DNA of 64,000 nt from a virus. Under the pieces are notes generated by a model that saw nothing but the letters and a program-made list of their open reading frames with translations, did not search any database and was not told where the DNA came from. The stretch is from positions 49,453 through 113,452 of the IMG/VR virus record IMGVR_UViG_3300011113_000396; one strand, 5' to 3'. The position numbers were made by a program, and so were the translations under genes. Shown in pieces: positions 33,736-42,586 of the stretch. Each line of letters begins with the position of its first letter. Position 1 is the stretch's first letter.

Positions 33736-36285
33736 ATGAACTTTTACACATGTGTTGAGATTCGTGGCAACAAGATTCTTTATAGAGGGGTGGAAGATGG
33801 GAGTCGGGTCTGTAGGGAAATTCCTTACAGGCCCACTCTTTATTCTTATACCCACAAACCATCCGATTGGAAGACTCTTGATGGTAGGGCTGTAGAGCCA
33901 ATCAAGCCCGGTACAATCACAGAGACTAGAGACTTTCTAGATCAGTACGCCAATATTTCTGGTTTCTCTATCTTTGGGCAAACTGACTTCATCTACCAGT
34001 TTATTGGTGAAGAATTTCCCAATGACATTGATTATAAGGTAGATCAAATTGTTACTGCCTTTATTGATATTGAAACCAAGTGTGAGGCTGGGTTTCCGAA
34101 CATTGAAACTGCCAATGAACAGGTGATTGCGATCACCGTGCGGATCAAGAACAAGTCTTATGTCTATGGCTTAGGTACTTTCCACATTGACAATCCGAAT
34201 GTTAGCTGTCATCAGTATGACAACGAAAATCAAATGCTTAAGGACTTTATTGAGTTCTGGGAGCAGCAAAAGCCTGACATTGTAACTGGATGGAACGTCA
34301 GATTCTTCGATATTCCATATCTTTATAATCGAATTTCTTACCTGTTTGGAGAAGATACGGCCAATCGCCTATCTCCTTGGAAGAAAGTAATTAAGAAGAA
34401 GATCGACACCAAGTCATCTCGCGGAGAGCAAACCGCCTGTGATATTATTGGCGTATCTACTCTAGACTACTACGAGTTGTATAAGAAGTTTACTTACACC
34501 AATCAGGAATCTTACCGATTGGATTATATTGCTTCTGTTGAACTCGGTGAAAAGAAACTGTCTTATGATGAATATGACAGCCTGAGAGAATTCTACAAGC
34601 AGGACTTCAATAAGTTCATTCACTATAACTTCCATGACGTAGAACTGGTCTTCAAATTGGATCAGAAGATGAAGTTGATTGAACTTGTTCTTGCTGTTGC
34701 ATATTCAGCAAAGGTGAATCACGAAGATGTTTATAGCCAAGTTAGGACTTGGGACACCATCATTTACCACGAACTCAGTAAGAAGAATATTGTTATTCCT
34801 CCAAAGAAGGAAGCAATTAAAGAGGCACAATATGCTGGGGCGTATGTAAAGGATCCAATTGTAGGGATGCATGAATGGGTAGTTTCATTTGACTTGAACA
34901 GTCTGTACCCACACTTGATCATGCAATATAACATCTCTCCAGAGACAAAGGCGGACTGTGGATCTTTGTTTGGCCGTGGTGTTGTAACCCCAGATATGAT
35001 TTTGGATGATACCAACGATGCCAAGAAATTCACAGGACTTGCGAAGAAAGAAAACGTAAGTCTCGCCGCCAATGGTGTAGCATTTACCAAGAAGTTTCAG
35101 GGCTTTCTACCGAAGCTTATGGAGCAGATGTACGAAGAGCGAAGCCTGTACAAGAAGAAGATGATTGAGGCTCAGAAGACTCTTGAAAAGCTAGATCCTG
35201 ATGCTCCGCAGAGCGTTAAGGAAGAGCTTGAATTCTTGATTGCCAAGTACAATAATTTCCAGATGGCGCGTAAGATTCAGTTGAACTCTGCTTACGGTGC
35301 GATTGGAAACGAATACTTTCGGTACTATGACGAAGCCAACGCGGAAGCAATTACTATTTCAGGACAGCTTTCCATTCGCTGGATTCAGGGTAAGATCAAT
35401 GTCTTGCTAAATGGAATGCTTAAGACTGATGACGATTATGTGATCGCAAGCGATACTGATTCAGTATATGTGAACATGGGTCCTATTGTTGACAAGTTCT
35501 GCGAAGGAAAGACCAAGGAACAGACAGTAGATTTCTTGGACAAGTCTTGCAAGGAACTGGTCGAGCCTTTCATCAAGAAGTGCTACGAAGAACTCGCCAA
35601 CAAGATGAATGCTTATGGAAATAAAATGAGCATGAAGCGAGAATCTATCGCGTCGAAGGGTATTTGGACAGCCAAGAAGCGATATGTGCTCCTAGTACAC
35701 GATTCAGAAGGTGTTAGATACGCAAAGCCCAAGATTAAGATCATGGGCATTGAAACTACTCGTTCATCCACACCACAAGTAGTCCGCGATGAACTGAAGA
35801 AGTGTATTGAAATCATTATGTTGCTCGACAACAATACTCTGCTCAATTATATCGATGAATTTAGGAAGCGATTCAAGAAGCTTCCGGCTGAGGATGTTGC
35901 ATTCCCCAGATCAGTCAATGGTATGAAAGACTATACTGATTCCCTGAATATCTACAAGAAGGGAACCCCCATTGCCGTTAAGGGAGCACTGATTTACAAC
36001 CATTATATCAAGAAGAACAAACTGGAGAAAAAGTATCAGTTGATTCGTGATGCTGACAAGATTAAGTTTGTATATCTAAAGACTCCGAATCCGATTGCTG
36101 GTTGCTTTGGCAAGGATCAGGTTATCTCCTTCTATTCGTCTTTGCCGAAAGAACTTGATTTATCGTCTTATATCGACTATGATACTCAGTTTGAGAAAGC
36201 GTTCTTGGATCCACTCAAGAGCATAATCGAAGCTATCGGGTGGAAGACAGAAAACAGAAATACTCTGGAGTCATTATTTGCATAA
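33736..36285 (+). CDS. 43: DNA polymerase gp43 (family B)
   Basis: 849 residues (T4 gp43 is 898). Start set at ATG 33736, 6 nt from a -10 box. Exonuclease motifs FIDIETKCE near residue 110, GWNVRFFDIPYL near 190 and NFHDVELVFKLD near 297. Polymerase motifs SFDLNSLYPHLIMQYN near 385, KIQLNSAYGAIGN near 513 and ASDTDSVYV near 571. It is the replicative polymerase with proofreading and appears uninterrupted. Confidence 0.97.
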   Translation: MNFYTCVEIRGNKILYRGVEDGSRVCREIPYRPTLYSYTHKPSDWKTLDGRAVEPIKPGTITETRDFLDQYANISGFSIFGQTDFIYQFIGEEFPNDIDYKVDQIVTAFIDIETKCEAGFPNIETANEQVIAITVRIKNKSYVYGLGTFHIDNPNVSCHQYDNENQMLKDFIEFWEQQKPDIVTGWNVRFFDIPYLYNRISYLFGEDTANRLSPWKKVIKKKIDTKSSRGEQTACDIIGVSTLDYYELYKKFTYTNQESYRLDYIASVELGEKKLSYDEYDSLREFYKQDFNKFIHYNFHDVELVFKLDQKMKLIELVLAVAYSAKVNHEDVYSQVRTWDTIIYHELSKKNIVIPPKKEAIKEAQYAGAYVKDPIVGMHEWVVSFDLNSLYPHLIMQYNISPETKADCGSLFGRGVVTPDMILDDTNDAKKFTGLAKKENVSLAANGVAFTKKFQGFLPKLMEQMYEERSLYKKKMIEAQKTLEKLDPDAPQSVKEELEFLIAKYNNFQMARKIQLNSAYGAIGNEYFRYYDEANAEAITISGQLSIRWIQGKINVLLNGMLKTDDDYVIASDTDSVYVNMGPIVDKFCEGKTKEQTVDFLDKSCKELVEPFIKKCYEELANKMNAYGNKMSMKRESIASKGIWTAKKRYVLLVHDSEGVRYAKPKIKIMGIETTRSSTPQVVRDELKKCIEIIMLLDNNTLLNYIDEFRKRFKKLPAEDVAFPRSVNGMKDYTDSLNIYKKGTPIAVKGALIYNHYIKKNKLEKKYQLIRDADKIKFVYLKTPNPIAGCFGKDQVISFYSSLPKELDLSSYIDYDTQFEKAFLDPLKSIIEAIGWKTENRNTLESLFA

Positions 36286-36328
36286 TCTAAACATTAGTCA
36301 ATTTTATTGCTTTCTTCGTAAGGAACAT

Positions 36329-36895
36329 ATGTACCAGCACCAAGACCATATTGGTGAATTTGATAAGGTAATGGTATTTGGAATTCAATCTTGCTCAGGA
36401 AGCGCGATGACTTTCCATGTCATGACTGACTATGGATTGGTTAGAAGTAGAGTCCCAATCCACATGTTGTGCTGGAAACAAGATGCACCTCCTATGCCTC
36501 TGGATTATCTACAGCTGTGGGATTGCTTTCATGAAAATGTTTCTGTTGTAGAATATGATGCTTTATTTGATACAAGAGCAAAGGTTATTCTGAAAGATAA
36601 GTCAGAGCATTGGGGGGAATACGTTATGACATTTGATTGGTATCGAAATTCTTATTCCGATGAACCATCTCAGTATAAATGTCTTCATATGATTGCTTTG
36701 GACAATGGCAACTACACTCTACAACCAAATAATAGAATCTATTGGAAGAATATGTCATTTGTAACTAAACCTTTTCCTACAAACCCGGATTTCAAGGTTG
36801 ACAACAAGAGTTGGAGATGCGAGGGAGAAAGTGATCGCTGGATCATTGACGGACACGACGATAATTACTATTATGATATCAAGGAGAATAAATAA
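36329..36895 (+). CDS. Conserved T4-like phage protein between polymerase and UvsX
   Basis: 188 residues from ATG 36329, which has AAGGA 5 nt before it; the frame extends upstream to 36278 but only with TTG. The sequence is aromatic and Trp/Tyr/His-rich ([31 protein letters not shown]). I recall an unnamed protein of this kind in the same place in marine T4-like phages. Function unknown. Confidence 0.7.
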   Translation: MYQHQDHIGEFDKVMVFGIQSCSGSAMTFHVMTDYGLVRSRVPIHMLCWKQDAPPMPLDYLQLWDCFHENVSVVEYDALFDTRAKVILKDKSEHWGEYVMTFDWYRNSYSDEPSQYKCLHMIALDNGNYTLQPNNRIYWKNMSFVTKPFPTNPDFKVDNKSWRCEGESDRWIIDGHDDNYYYDIKENK

Positions 36896-37800
36896 TGGAT
36901 TTTTTAAAGGAAATGATTAATGCGTCTGGTAACAAATTTGCTAGCAAAGTCGAAGACGGTCTTGACGGATCTGATGTTGGTGGGTATGTTGATACTGGGT
37001 CTTATGCTTTTAATGCTCTTCTTTCTGGCAGTCTTTTTGACGGTTTACCTAATAACAAGATTACCTGTTTGGCTGGTGAGTCTGCTACTGGCAAGACTTA
37101 CTTCAGCCTTGGTATCGTTGCACAGTTTCTTGCAGCCAACCCCGAAGGCGTAGTACTATACTTTGATACCGAACAGGCAGTAACTAGCGACATGTTTACA
37201 GAGCGCGGTGTGGATCCTACTCGCGTTGCTGTTTTCCCAGTAGAAACAGTTGAAGAGTTCCGCCACCAGTGCCTGACAATCGTTGACAAGGTTCTTGCGA
37301 CAGACGAATCTGAGCGCAAGCCGATGATGATTGTCCTTGACTCACTGGGCATGTTGAGCACTGCCAAGGAAATGAATGATGTCGCTGAAGGTAAGAATAC
37401 CCGCGACATGACACGCGCACAAGTCATCAAGGGAACCTTCCGTGTTCTTACGCTGAAGCTTGGCAAGGCCAAGATTCCCATGGTTATGACAAACCATACT
37501 TATGATGTCGTTGGTTGCCTATCAGACGATGTCAATGTCCTAATGGAAGATGGAACGGTGAAGAATATCTCTGATGTTGTGGTTGGAGACAGAGTGGAAA
37601 CAATGGGCGGATCATCCTCAGTTACCAAACTATTTTCGTATGATGTGAATGAAGTTATTGAAGTTGAACTAAGTGATGGTACAACTTTCTTTGCTACCCC
37701 AAATCACAAGTTTATGACAAGAGATGGTTCTTGGAAACCTATCTCAGACATCGGGGAGGGTGAGGATATTCTTGCTGTCGAGGAGTTTGCGAAGTCGTGA
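36895..37800 (+). CDS. uvsX: UvsX recombinase N-terminal part fused to N-half of split intein
   Basis: 301 residues: UvsX residues 1-207, then 94 residues of intein. UvsX part: Walker [10 protein letters not shown] near residue 62, ATPase [11 protein letters not shown] near 91, Walker [12 protein letters not shown] near 143 and TNHTYDVVG before the break. Intein part: Cys208 starts block A ([13 protein letters not shown]), and block [15 protein letters not shown] has the TxxH motif. The frame then ends in TGA. It needs the product of the ORF at 38416 to be spliced into active recombinase, the RecA-like strand-exchange protein. AAGGAG precedes the start. Confidence 0.95.
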   Translation: MDFLKEMINASGNKFASKVEDGLDGSDVGGYVDTGSYAFNALLSGSLFDGLPNNKITCLAGESATGKTYFSLGIVAQFLAANPEGVVLYFDTEQAVTSDMFTERGVDPTRVAVFPVETVEEFRHQCLTIVDKVLATDESERKPMMIVLDSLGMLSTAKEMNDVAEGKNTRDMTRAQVIKGTFRVLTLKLGKAKIPMVMTNHTYDVVGCLSDDVNVLMEDGTVKNISDVVVGDRVETMGGSSSVTKLFSYDVNEVIEVELSDGTTFFATPNHKFMTRDGSWKPISDIGEGEDILAVEEFAKS

Positions 37801-38535
37801 ATAAGGAATACCAATACTCTTCGCTGCCCATCGAATGCTTGGATATGAAACTCCATTCACGACAACTTCCTTTGATCTTGGATCACATAGGGACTTCTTT
37901 AGTTTGTATGAATCTGATGTTACCGATTCCTTCCATTTTGTGGAGTTTCGTCTACCTTCAGATAATGCCTCTCCATCGTAGTTTTTTCGCAAAATGTCGG
38001 GGTCTATTGTCTTATATGTTCTACGACCTTCTGCATATGCTTGCTTCAAAGAAATGGATCTTTTGGTACGGGATTGTTCTGAATGGATTTTTCCCTTCAG
38101 AGAATCTGAAATGTTTTTCTTCCAATCAACCGAAGAGTCAGATTTTATGAACTTTTGGAATCCATCTTTGGCTAGTTCTATTCGTGTCACTTCTGCTTCT
38201 TCGGTCTTTCCGGAAAGCATTTTCCAAGCCACAAAGTCTTCTTGTTTGCCGTGTTTCTCATATAGGAGTCTGTGTGCTTCTGCGTGTTCTTTAACAGAAA
38301 GAAGAACAAGATTTGATGGGTCATCAGTTCCACCCATGTGTCTTGGTATTATATGATGTTTATGTTTTAAATTAATTTGCATTACCCCATATGTATGGTT
38401 TAGGAGATTTAAACAATGAGTATTCTACAAATAGTAAAAAAGACGGTACACACTAATCGTCCAACCAAGGTTTATGATTTTACTGTCGAAAACGACCACC
38501 ACTATATTCTTTCCAACGGAGTTATTTCCCACAAC
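37516..38535 (+). mobile_element. Fractured-gene insertion in uvsX: IntN, antisense HNH gene, IntC
   Basis: IntN codons 37516-37797, stop at 37800, HNH gene on the minus strand 37744-38382, IntC codons 38416-38535. Joined exteins read NHTYDVVG then [10 protein letters not shown], matching an uninterrupted UvsX. Cys1, block-B His, terminal His-Asn and Ser+1 are all present, so splicing in trans should work. Confidence 0.93.
37744..38382 (-). CDS. HNH homing endonuclease inside fractured uvsX, antisense
   Basis: 212 residues. HNH core [19 protein letters not shown] near residue 5, then [18 protein letters not shown]. The C-terminus [20 protein letters not shown] followed by [11 protein letters not shown] is a NUMOD1-like DNA-binding helix-turn-helix. 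Its last 57 nt are antisense to the end of IntN, so the two genes converge and overlap, and it diverges from IntC. GGGG just before the ATG is the only ribosome binding candidate; no clear promoter. Confidence 0.9.
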   Translation of the reverse strand: MQINLKHKHHIIPRHMGGTDDPSNLVLLSVKEHAEAHRLLYEKHGKQEDFVAWKMLSGKTEEAEVTRIELAKDGFQKFIKSDSSVDWKKNISDSLKGKIHSEQSRTKRSISLKQAYAEGRRTYKTIDPDILRKNYDGEALSEGRRNSTKWKESVTSDSYKLKKSLCDPRSKEVVVNGVSYPSIRWAAKSIGIPYSRLRKLLDSKNILTLPDV

Positions 38536-38925
38536 TCTTATGTTCCAATGAAAGAACTAGGTGGTGGATCTGGTCTAAAATATGCGGCTTCTACTATCGT
38601 AACATTGTCCAAGAAGAAGGACAAGCAGGATGATGAAGTTGTAGGTAATATCATTACTTGCAAGCTTTACAAGAGCCGACTAACCAAGGAAAACAAGATC
38701 GTTCAGGTTCAACTGAATTTCGATAGCGGTCTGAACCGTTACTACGGTCTTGTTGACCTTGCCTTGGATTACGGTATCTTCAAGAAGAACTCTACCAAGA
38801 TTGAGCTTCCTGATGGTACAAAGGTGTTTGAGAAGCATATCAACGAAGAACCTGAGAAGTATTTCACTCAGGAGATTCTAAAGCAAATTGATGAGCGCGT
38901 TCAGGAGGATTTCAAGTATGGCTGA
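38416..38925 (+). CDS. uvsX: C-half of split intein fused to UvsX C-terminal part
   Basis: 169 residues: a 40-residue IntC, then 129 residues of UvsX. IntC has block [18 protein letters not shown] and block G GVISHN, with Ser41 as the +1 nucleophile. The extein [20 protein letters not shown] with [12 protein letters not shown] completes the recombinase, giving a spliced protein of 336 residues. A strong TAGGAG 9 nt before the ATG gives independent translation. Confidence 0.95.
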   Translation: MSILQIVKKTVHTNRPTKVYDFTVENDHHYILSNGVISHNSYVPMKELGGGSGLKYAASTIVTLSKKKDKQDDEVVGNIITCKLYKSRLTKENKIVQVQLNFDSGLNRYYGLVDLALDYGIFKKNSTKIELPDGTKVFEKHINEEPEKYFTQEILKQIDERVQEDFKYG

Positions 38926-39190
38926 TGTATTATTCTGTGACGGACATGACAATGCATTTATGGGTCTTATGTGGAGATTCGGACATACTGCTCCAATCGC
39001 TGCATATAGTAGACCAACAATAATAAAGAATCTAATGTCAGAAGGTATGACCCACGATGATGCTGAAGAATTTTTTGAATTCAATATAATCGGTGCATGG
39101 GTTGGAGAGGGTACTCCATGTTTCATTGAAACTATAGGAATTGATGAGGCAAAAGAAGTTGTAAAGGACTACAGCGATGAAGAAGTATAA
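38918..39190 (+). CDS. Small hypothetical protein after UvsX
   Basis: 90 residues from ATG 38918, overlapping the UvsX C-part stop by 8 nt, with AGGAGG 10 nt upstream. [21 protein letters not shown] suggests an Asp-Gly-His-Asp active or binding loop near residue 8. A related short protein next to uvsX is familiar from T4-like marine phages. Function unknown. Confidence 0.65.
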   Translation: MADVLFCDGHDNAFMGLMWRFGHTAPIAAYSRPTIIKNLMSEGMTHDDAEEFFEFNIIGAWVGEGTPCFIETIGIDEAKEVVKDYSDEEV

Positions 39191-39485
39191 CTTACGCCCC
39201 GACATGAATGCGGAGACCATGCCATTAGAAGTTGCTGATGGTAAATTTAAAGGTTACGTCTTCACTCTTGGTAAAATTCACATCAAGGAAGACAATGACC
39301 AGTTGCTTTTGGACTTCACTTATGATATTCTAGAGGGAGATATCACAGGCATTCCAAAGAAAGAATTTGATGTCATTGTAGGTGATATTGTTGTCCAATT
39401 ACTTGAGGAAGAAGAAGCCCGTATAGGCAAGGAGCCAATTGATGTCGATGGAGAAAATTATATTGAAGAATCTAGCGACGAATGA
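39177..39485 (+). CDS. Small acidic hypothetical protein before gp41
   Basis: 102 residues, beta-rich N-terminal part (KGYVFTLGKIHIKEDNDQLLLDF) and an acidic C-terminus. Overlaps both neighbours (14 nt upstream, 44 nt into gp41). The conserved position between uvsX and gp41 suggests a replication-accessory role, not proven. Confidence 0.65.
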   Translation: MKKYNLRPDMNAETMPLEVADGKFKGYVFTLGKIHIKEDNDQLLLDFTYDILEGDITGIPKKEFDVIVGDIVVQLLEEEEARIGKEPIDVDGENYIEESSDE

Positions 39486-40836
39486 GACTTACGCCAGAAA
39501 GGTTCATCCGTTCCTCAAGCAAGAATATTTTGGCAGCACTACTACAAAGACTGTCTTTGATCTAATCAATAACTTCATTTCGAAGTACAATAGCCTCCCC
39601 TCAAGGGAGGCTATGATTATTTCTCTTAACGAGATGGACATTGTTTCCGAGGATCAATACAAGGAAACACATGAATGTATCGAAGAAATTTTTTCTAATT
39701 CTGAGTCAAGTGAACTTACTTGGCTCGTAGAACAAACTGAAAACCATGTTAAGGACAAGGCTGTTTACAACGCAATCATGGATTCAATTCATATCATTGA
39801 AGGTAAGTCCAAGACATACACAAAGAACGCCATTCCTAGTATTCTTTCTAATGCATTGTCAGTATCCTTTGATAATCATATCGGCCACGATTATATTGAT
39901 GATGCAGAGCGACGATTTGCCTTCTACCACCAAGTAGAAAAGCGGGTTCCATTTGATCTTGAGTTTTTCAATGCCATTACTGGTGGTGGTGTGCCATCCA
40001 AAACACTTAATATTGTCATGGCGGGTACAGGTGTAGGTAAATCACTATTCCTTTGCCATCACGCAGCCAATTGCTTGATGCAGAATCTAAATGTACTTTA
40101 CATTACATGCGAAATGGCTGAAGAGCGGATTGCAGAACGCATTGACGCAAATCTACTGGATATCACGATTGACGATCTCAAGACCCTGCCTAAGTCCATC
40201 TACGACAAGAAGATTGCAGATCTTCAATCTACGATCAAGTCCAAACTTATTGTCAAGGAATATCCAACAGCATCAGCATCAGTCACTAACTTCAAACATC
40301 TACTGGATGAATTGAAGATTAAAAAGCGATTTGTGCCTGATGTTATTTTCATTGATTATTTGAATATCTGTGCATCTGCTCGGCTCAAGGCTGGTGCGAA
40401 TGTGGGTAGCTATTACTACATTAAGGCTATTGCCGAAGAGATTCGTGGGTTGGCAGTGGAATACAATGTGCCAATCTTCTCTGCTACCCAAGTCAATCGT
40501 TCGGGATTTGCCAATAGTGATTTTGGTCTTGAGGACACATCTGAATCATTCGGTCTACCAGCAACTGCGGATTTCTTTGTTGCACTTATCGCCACGGAAG
40601 AACTCGATGAACTTGACCAAATTATGGTCAAGCAGTTGAAGAATCGCTATAATAGCGCAACGGTAAACAAGAAGTTCGTCCTTGGCATCAATCGGGCAAA
40701 GATGAAGCTCTTTGATGTCAAGCGCGAAGAACAGCAGAATATTTCTGAGTCAAATCAGAACAATCCTCATGGGTATGGGGATGGATTTGACGGTAAGAAG
40801 TTTAGCCGTGACTTTAGCGACTGGACGATTGAATGA
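39442..40836 (+). CDS. 41: Replicative DNA helicase gp41 (DnaB-like)
   Basis: 464 residues (T4 gp41 is 475). Start at ATG 39442, 7 nt after AGGAG; a TTG at 39439 is a poorer choice. RecA-type core: Walker A MAGTGVGKSLF near residue 193, VLYITCEMAEERIAERID near 221, Walker B DVIFIDYLNIC near 305 and the glutamine switch SATQVNRSGFANSDF near 346. It forms the hexamer driving the fork together with primase gp61. No intein here, although gp41 is a known split-intein host in related phages. Confidence 0.95.
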   Translation: MSMEKIILKNLATNETYARKVHPFLKQEYFGSTTTKTVFDLINNFISKYNSLPSREAMIISLNEMDIVSEDQYKETHECIEEIFSNSESSELTWLVEQTENHVKDKAVYNAIMDSIHIIEGKSKTYTKNAIPSILSNALSVSFDNHIGHDYIDDAERRFAFYHQVEKRVPFDLEFFNAITGGGVPSKTLNIVMAGTGVGKSLFLCHHAANCLMQNLNVLYITCEMAEERIAERIDANLLDITIDDLKTLPKSIYDKKIADLQSTIKSKLIVKEYPTASASVTNFKHLLDELKIKKRFVPDVIFIDYLNICASARLKAGANVGSYYYIKAIAEEIRGLAVEYNVPIFSATQVNRSGFANSDFGLEDTSESFGLPATADFFVALIATEELDELDQIMVKQLKNRYNSATVNKKFVLGINRAKMKLFDVKREEQQNISESNQNNPHGYGDGFDGKKFSRDFSDWTIE

Positions 40837-41840
40837 GCGCATACATTGACAAGATGTTCATTAACATGGTTTCCGACAACCTGAAAAGGTTTAAATGGAA
40901 GAAAGACAATCTTGCTAATTGTCGCTGTCCATTCTGCGGAGATTCCAAGAAGCGTAAGAACATTGCCCGGGGGTATTTCTACCAAAAGGGCAATGATTTC
41001 TTTTTCCGTTGCCATAACTGTGGATACGGCACTAATCTTTACAATTTCTTGGACAACATGAACCCAAATCTTGCCAAAGAATACGCTTTGCGTAGATTTA
41101 CCTGTGGAGAAAATGGAAGATCCAATTACAAGAAACCAAAGAATGAAGAACTTTTTACCCCAAGCAAGAAAGTTGCTATATTCGAAAAGCCGATCAATAG
41201 CGTCAATGTTTGTGACCTTAGTCCTGATGATAAAGTCGTTCAGTATCTTGAAAGTCGTAAGATTCCCGATGAATCGCTGTGCTATTTTTATTACACCGAG
41301 GACTTCTCACAACTCGCCAAATACTTTGATCCCGAGCACAATCTCAAACCAGAGCCGAGACTCGTCATTCCATTCTATAATGACTCAAAGGAACTCATTG
41401 GAGTCCAAGGTCGTGCGTTGGAAGCAGATTCCAAAATCCGCTATATTACTCTCAAGAAGGATTCGGTGGAGAAATTATGGTATGGACTTTGGAGAGTGAA
41501 TCCAGAGGAACCAATCTATATCACAGAAGGACCGATTGACAGCATCTTCCTACCTAACTCTCTTGCAATGGTTGGTGCTGCTGGGGACATGAAGCTTCCT
41601 GAGAAGATTGCAAAGAGTGAGGTAATCTATGTCTTTGATAACGAGAAGCGCAACAAACAGATATGTGCGTTTATGGAAACTGTCATTGAGAAAGGCCATA
41701 AGATTCTTATTTGGCCAGATGTTAAGGTCAAGGATATTAACGACTATGTTCTTGCGTTTGGTGATCCGATGGCTATGATACGCTCCAATACGCATTCAGG
41801 TCTTGAAGCAAAATTGAGGTTTATGAAATGGAAAAAGTAA
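40833..41840 (+). CDS. 61: DNA primase gp61
   Basis: 335 residues (T4 gp61 is 342). N-terminal zinc-binding region with CRCPFCGDSKKRKN near residue 30 and RCHNCGYG near 58. Toprim core with YITEGPIDSIFL near 231 and VIYVFDNEKRN near 264. It makes RNA primers with gp41. Overlaps gp41 by 4 nt. Confidence 0.94.
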   Translation: MSAYIDKMFINMVSDNLKRFKWKKDNLANCRCPFCGDSKKRKNIARGYFYQKGNDFFFRCHNCGYGTNLYNFLDNMNPNLAKEYALRRFTCGENGRSNYKKPKNEELFTPSKKVAIFEKPINSVNVCDLSPDDKVVQYLESRKIPDESLCYFYYTEDFSQLAKYFDPEHNLKPEPRLVIPFYNDSKELIGVQGRALEADSKIRYITLKKDSVEKLWYGLWRVNPEEPIYITEGPIDSIFLPNSLAMVGAAGDMKLPEKIAKSEVIYVFDNEKRNKQICAFMETVIEKGHKILIWPDVKVKDINDYVLAFGDPMAMIRSNTHSGLEAKLRFMKWKK

Positions 41841-42532
41841 ATGTACTTGATAAGGGTTTCGTTCGACTCATTGAAGTGATGGGTTCTGATTTGACTGTTG
41901 TAAATGCGGCCAGAGTCTCGTTCCACAAGGAATCATCTTGGGACGGAGAACAGCACTGGACCGGATCAATTACTGGTAAGACCCTACCAGACAAGGACAA
42001 GAAGCTTATTTCGTATCTGGCCAAGCACAAGCATTGGACCCCCTTTGCCCATCCCCAGATCATGCTCCATATCAAGGCCCCTATTTCGATTCGTACTCAG
42101 CTTTTTAAGCACAAGGTCGGATTCGTTGAAAATGAAATTTCTCGTCGGTATGTAACCGAAGAACCCGAAATTTACACTCCAAAATGGCGCACAAAGCCCA
42201 CAAATGGGGCCAAACAGGGGTCAGAAGACTTTCTTACCAATGAAGACACACTAGCGGCTGCTGAGGCCATGTATTTTGAGGTGGCTAGCGATGCCCTAAA
42301 GACCTACCAATGGCTCATTGGGGCGGGAATTGCCCCAGAACAGGCTCGGTTTGCCCTACCACAGGGTACATACACCGAATGGTACTGGACGGGTTCTCTG
42401 GCCGCTTATGCCCGTGTTTTTAAGCAAAGAATTGACCCCCACGCTCAATGGGAGGTTCGGGAATACGCAAATGCCATGGGTAGTCTAATTCAACCTAATT
42501 TCCCAGTCTGTTGGGCAGAACTTACCAAGTAA
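41828..42532 (+). CDS. thyX: FAD-dependent thymidylate synthase ThyX
   Basis: 234 residues. The signature segment RTQLFKHKVGFVENEISRRY near residue 92 is the ThyX motif (RHRxxSxNExSxRY) with Lys in place of the second Arg and Gly-Phe replacing the Ser position. LPQGTYTEWYWTGSL near 178 and the QWEVREYANAM segment near 212 complete the flavin and dUMP sites. It makes dTMP from dUMP using FADH2. Overlaps gp61 by 13 nt. Confidence 0.93.
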   Translation: MEKVNVLDKGFVRLIEVMGSDLTVVNAARVSFHKESSWDGEQHWTGSITGKTLPDKDKKLISYLAKHKHWTPFAHPQIMLHIKAPISIRTQLFKHKVGFVENEISRRYVTEEPEIYTPKWRTKPTNGAKQGSEDFLTNEDTLAAAEAMYFEVASDALKTYQWLIGAGIAPEQARFALPQGTYTEWYWTGSLAAYARVFKQRIDPHAQWEVREYANAMGSLIQPNFPVCWAELTK

Positions 42533-42586
42533 ATATTGACTAAATACCCAACACGGCTAGAATGCCACAACAATAAGGAAAATTTA

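Noticed and set aside
37516-38535. uvsX as a pseudogene broken by a frameshift or stop
   Set aside because: The N-part ends in a clear IntN with Cys1 and TPNH, and the next plus-strand ORF starts with its own ribosome binding site and a clean IntC ending in HN before Ser. The exteins join without loss.
39442-40836. Intein in gp41 as in related phages
   Set aside because: The helicase reads through without insertion; all motifs are contiguous.
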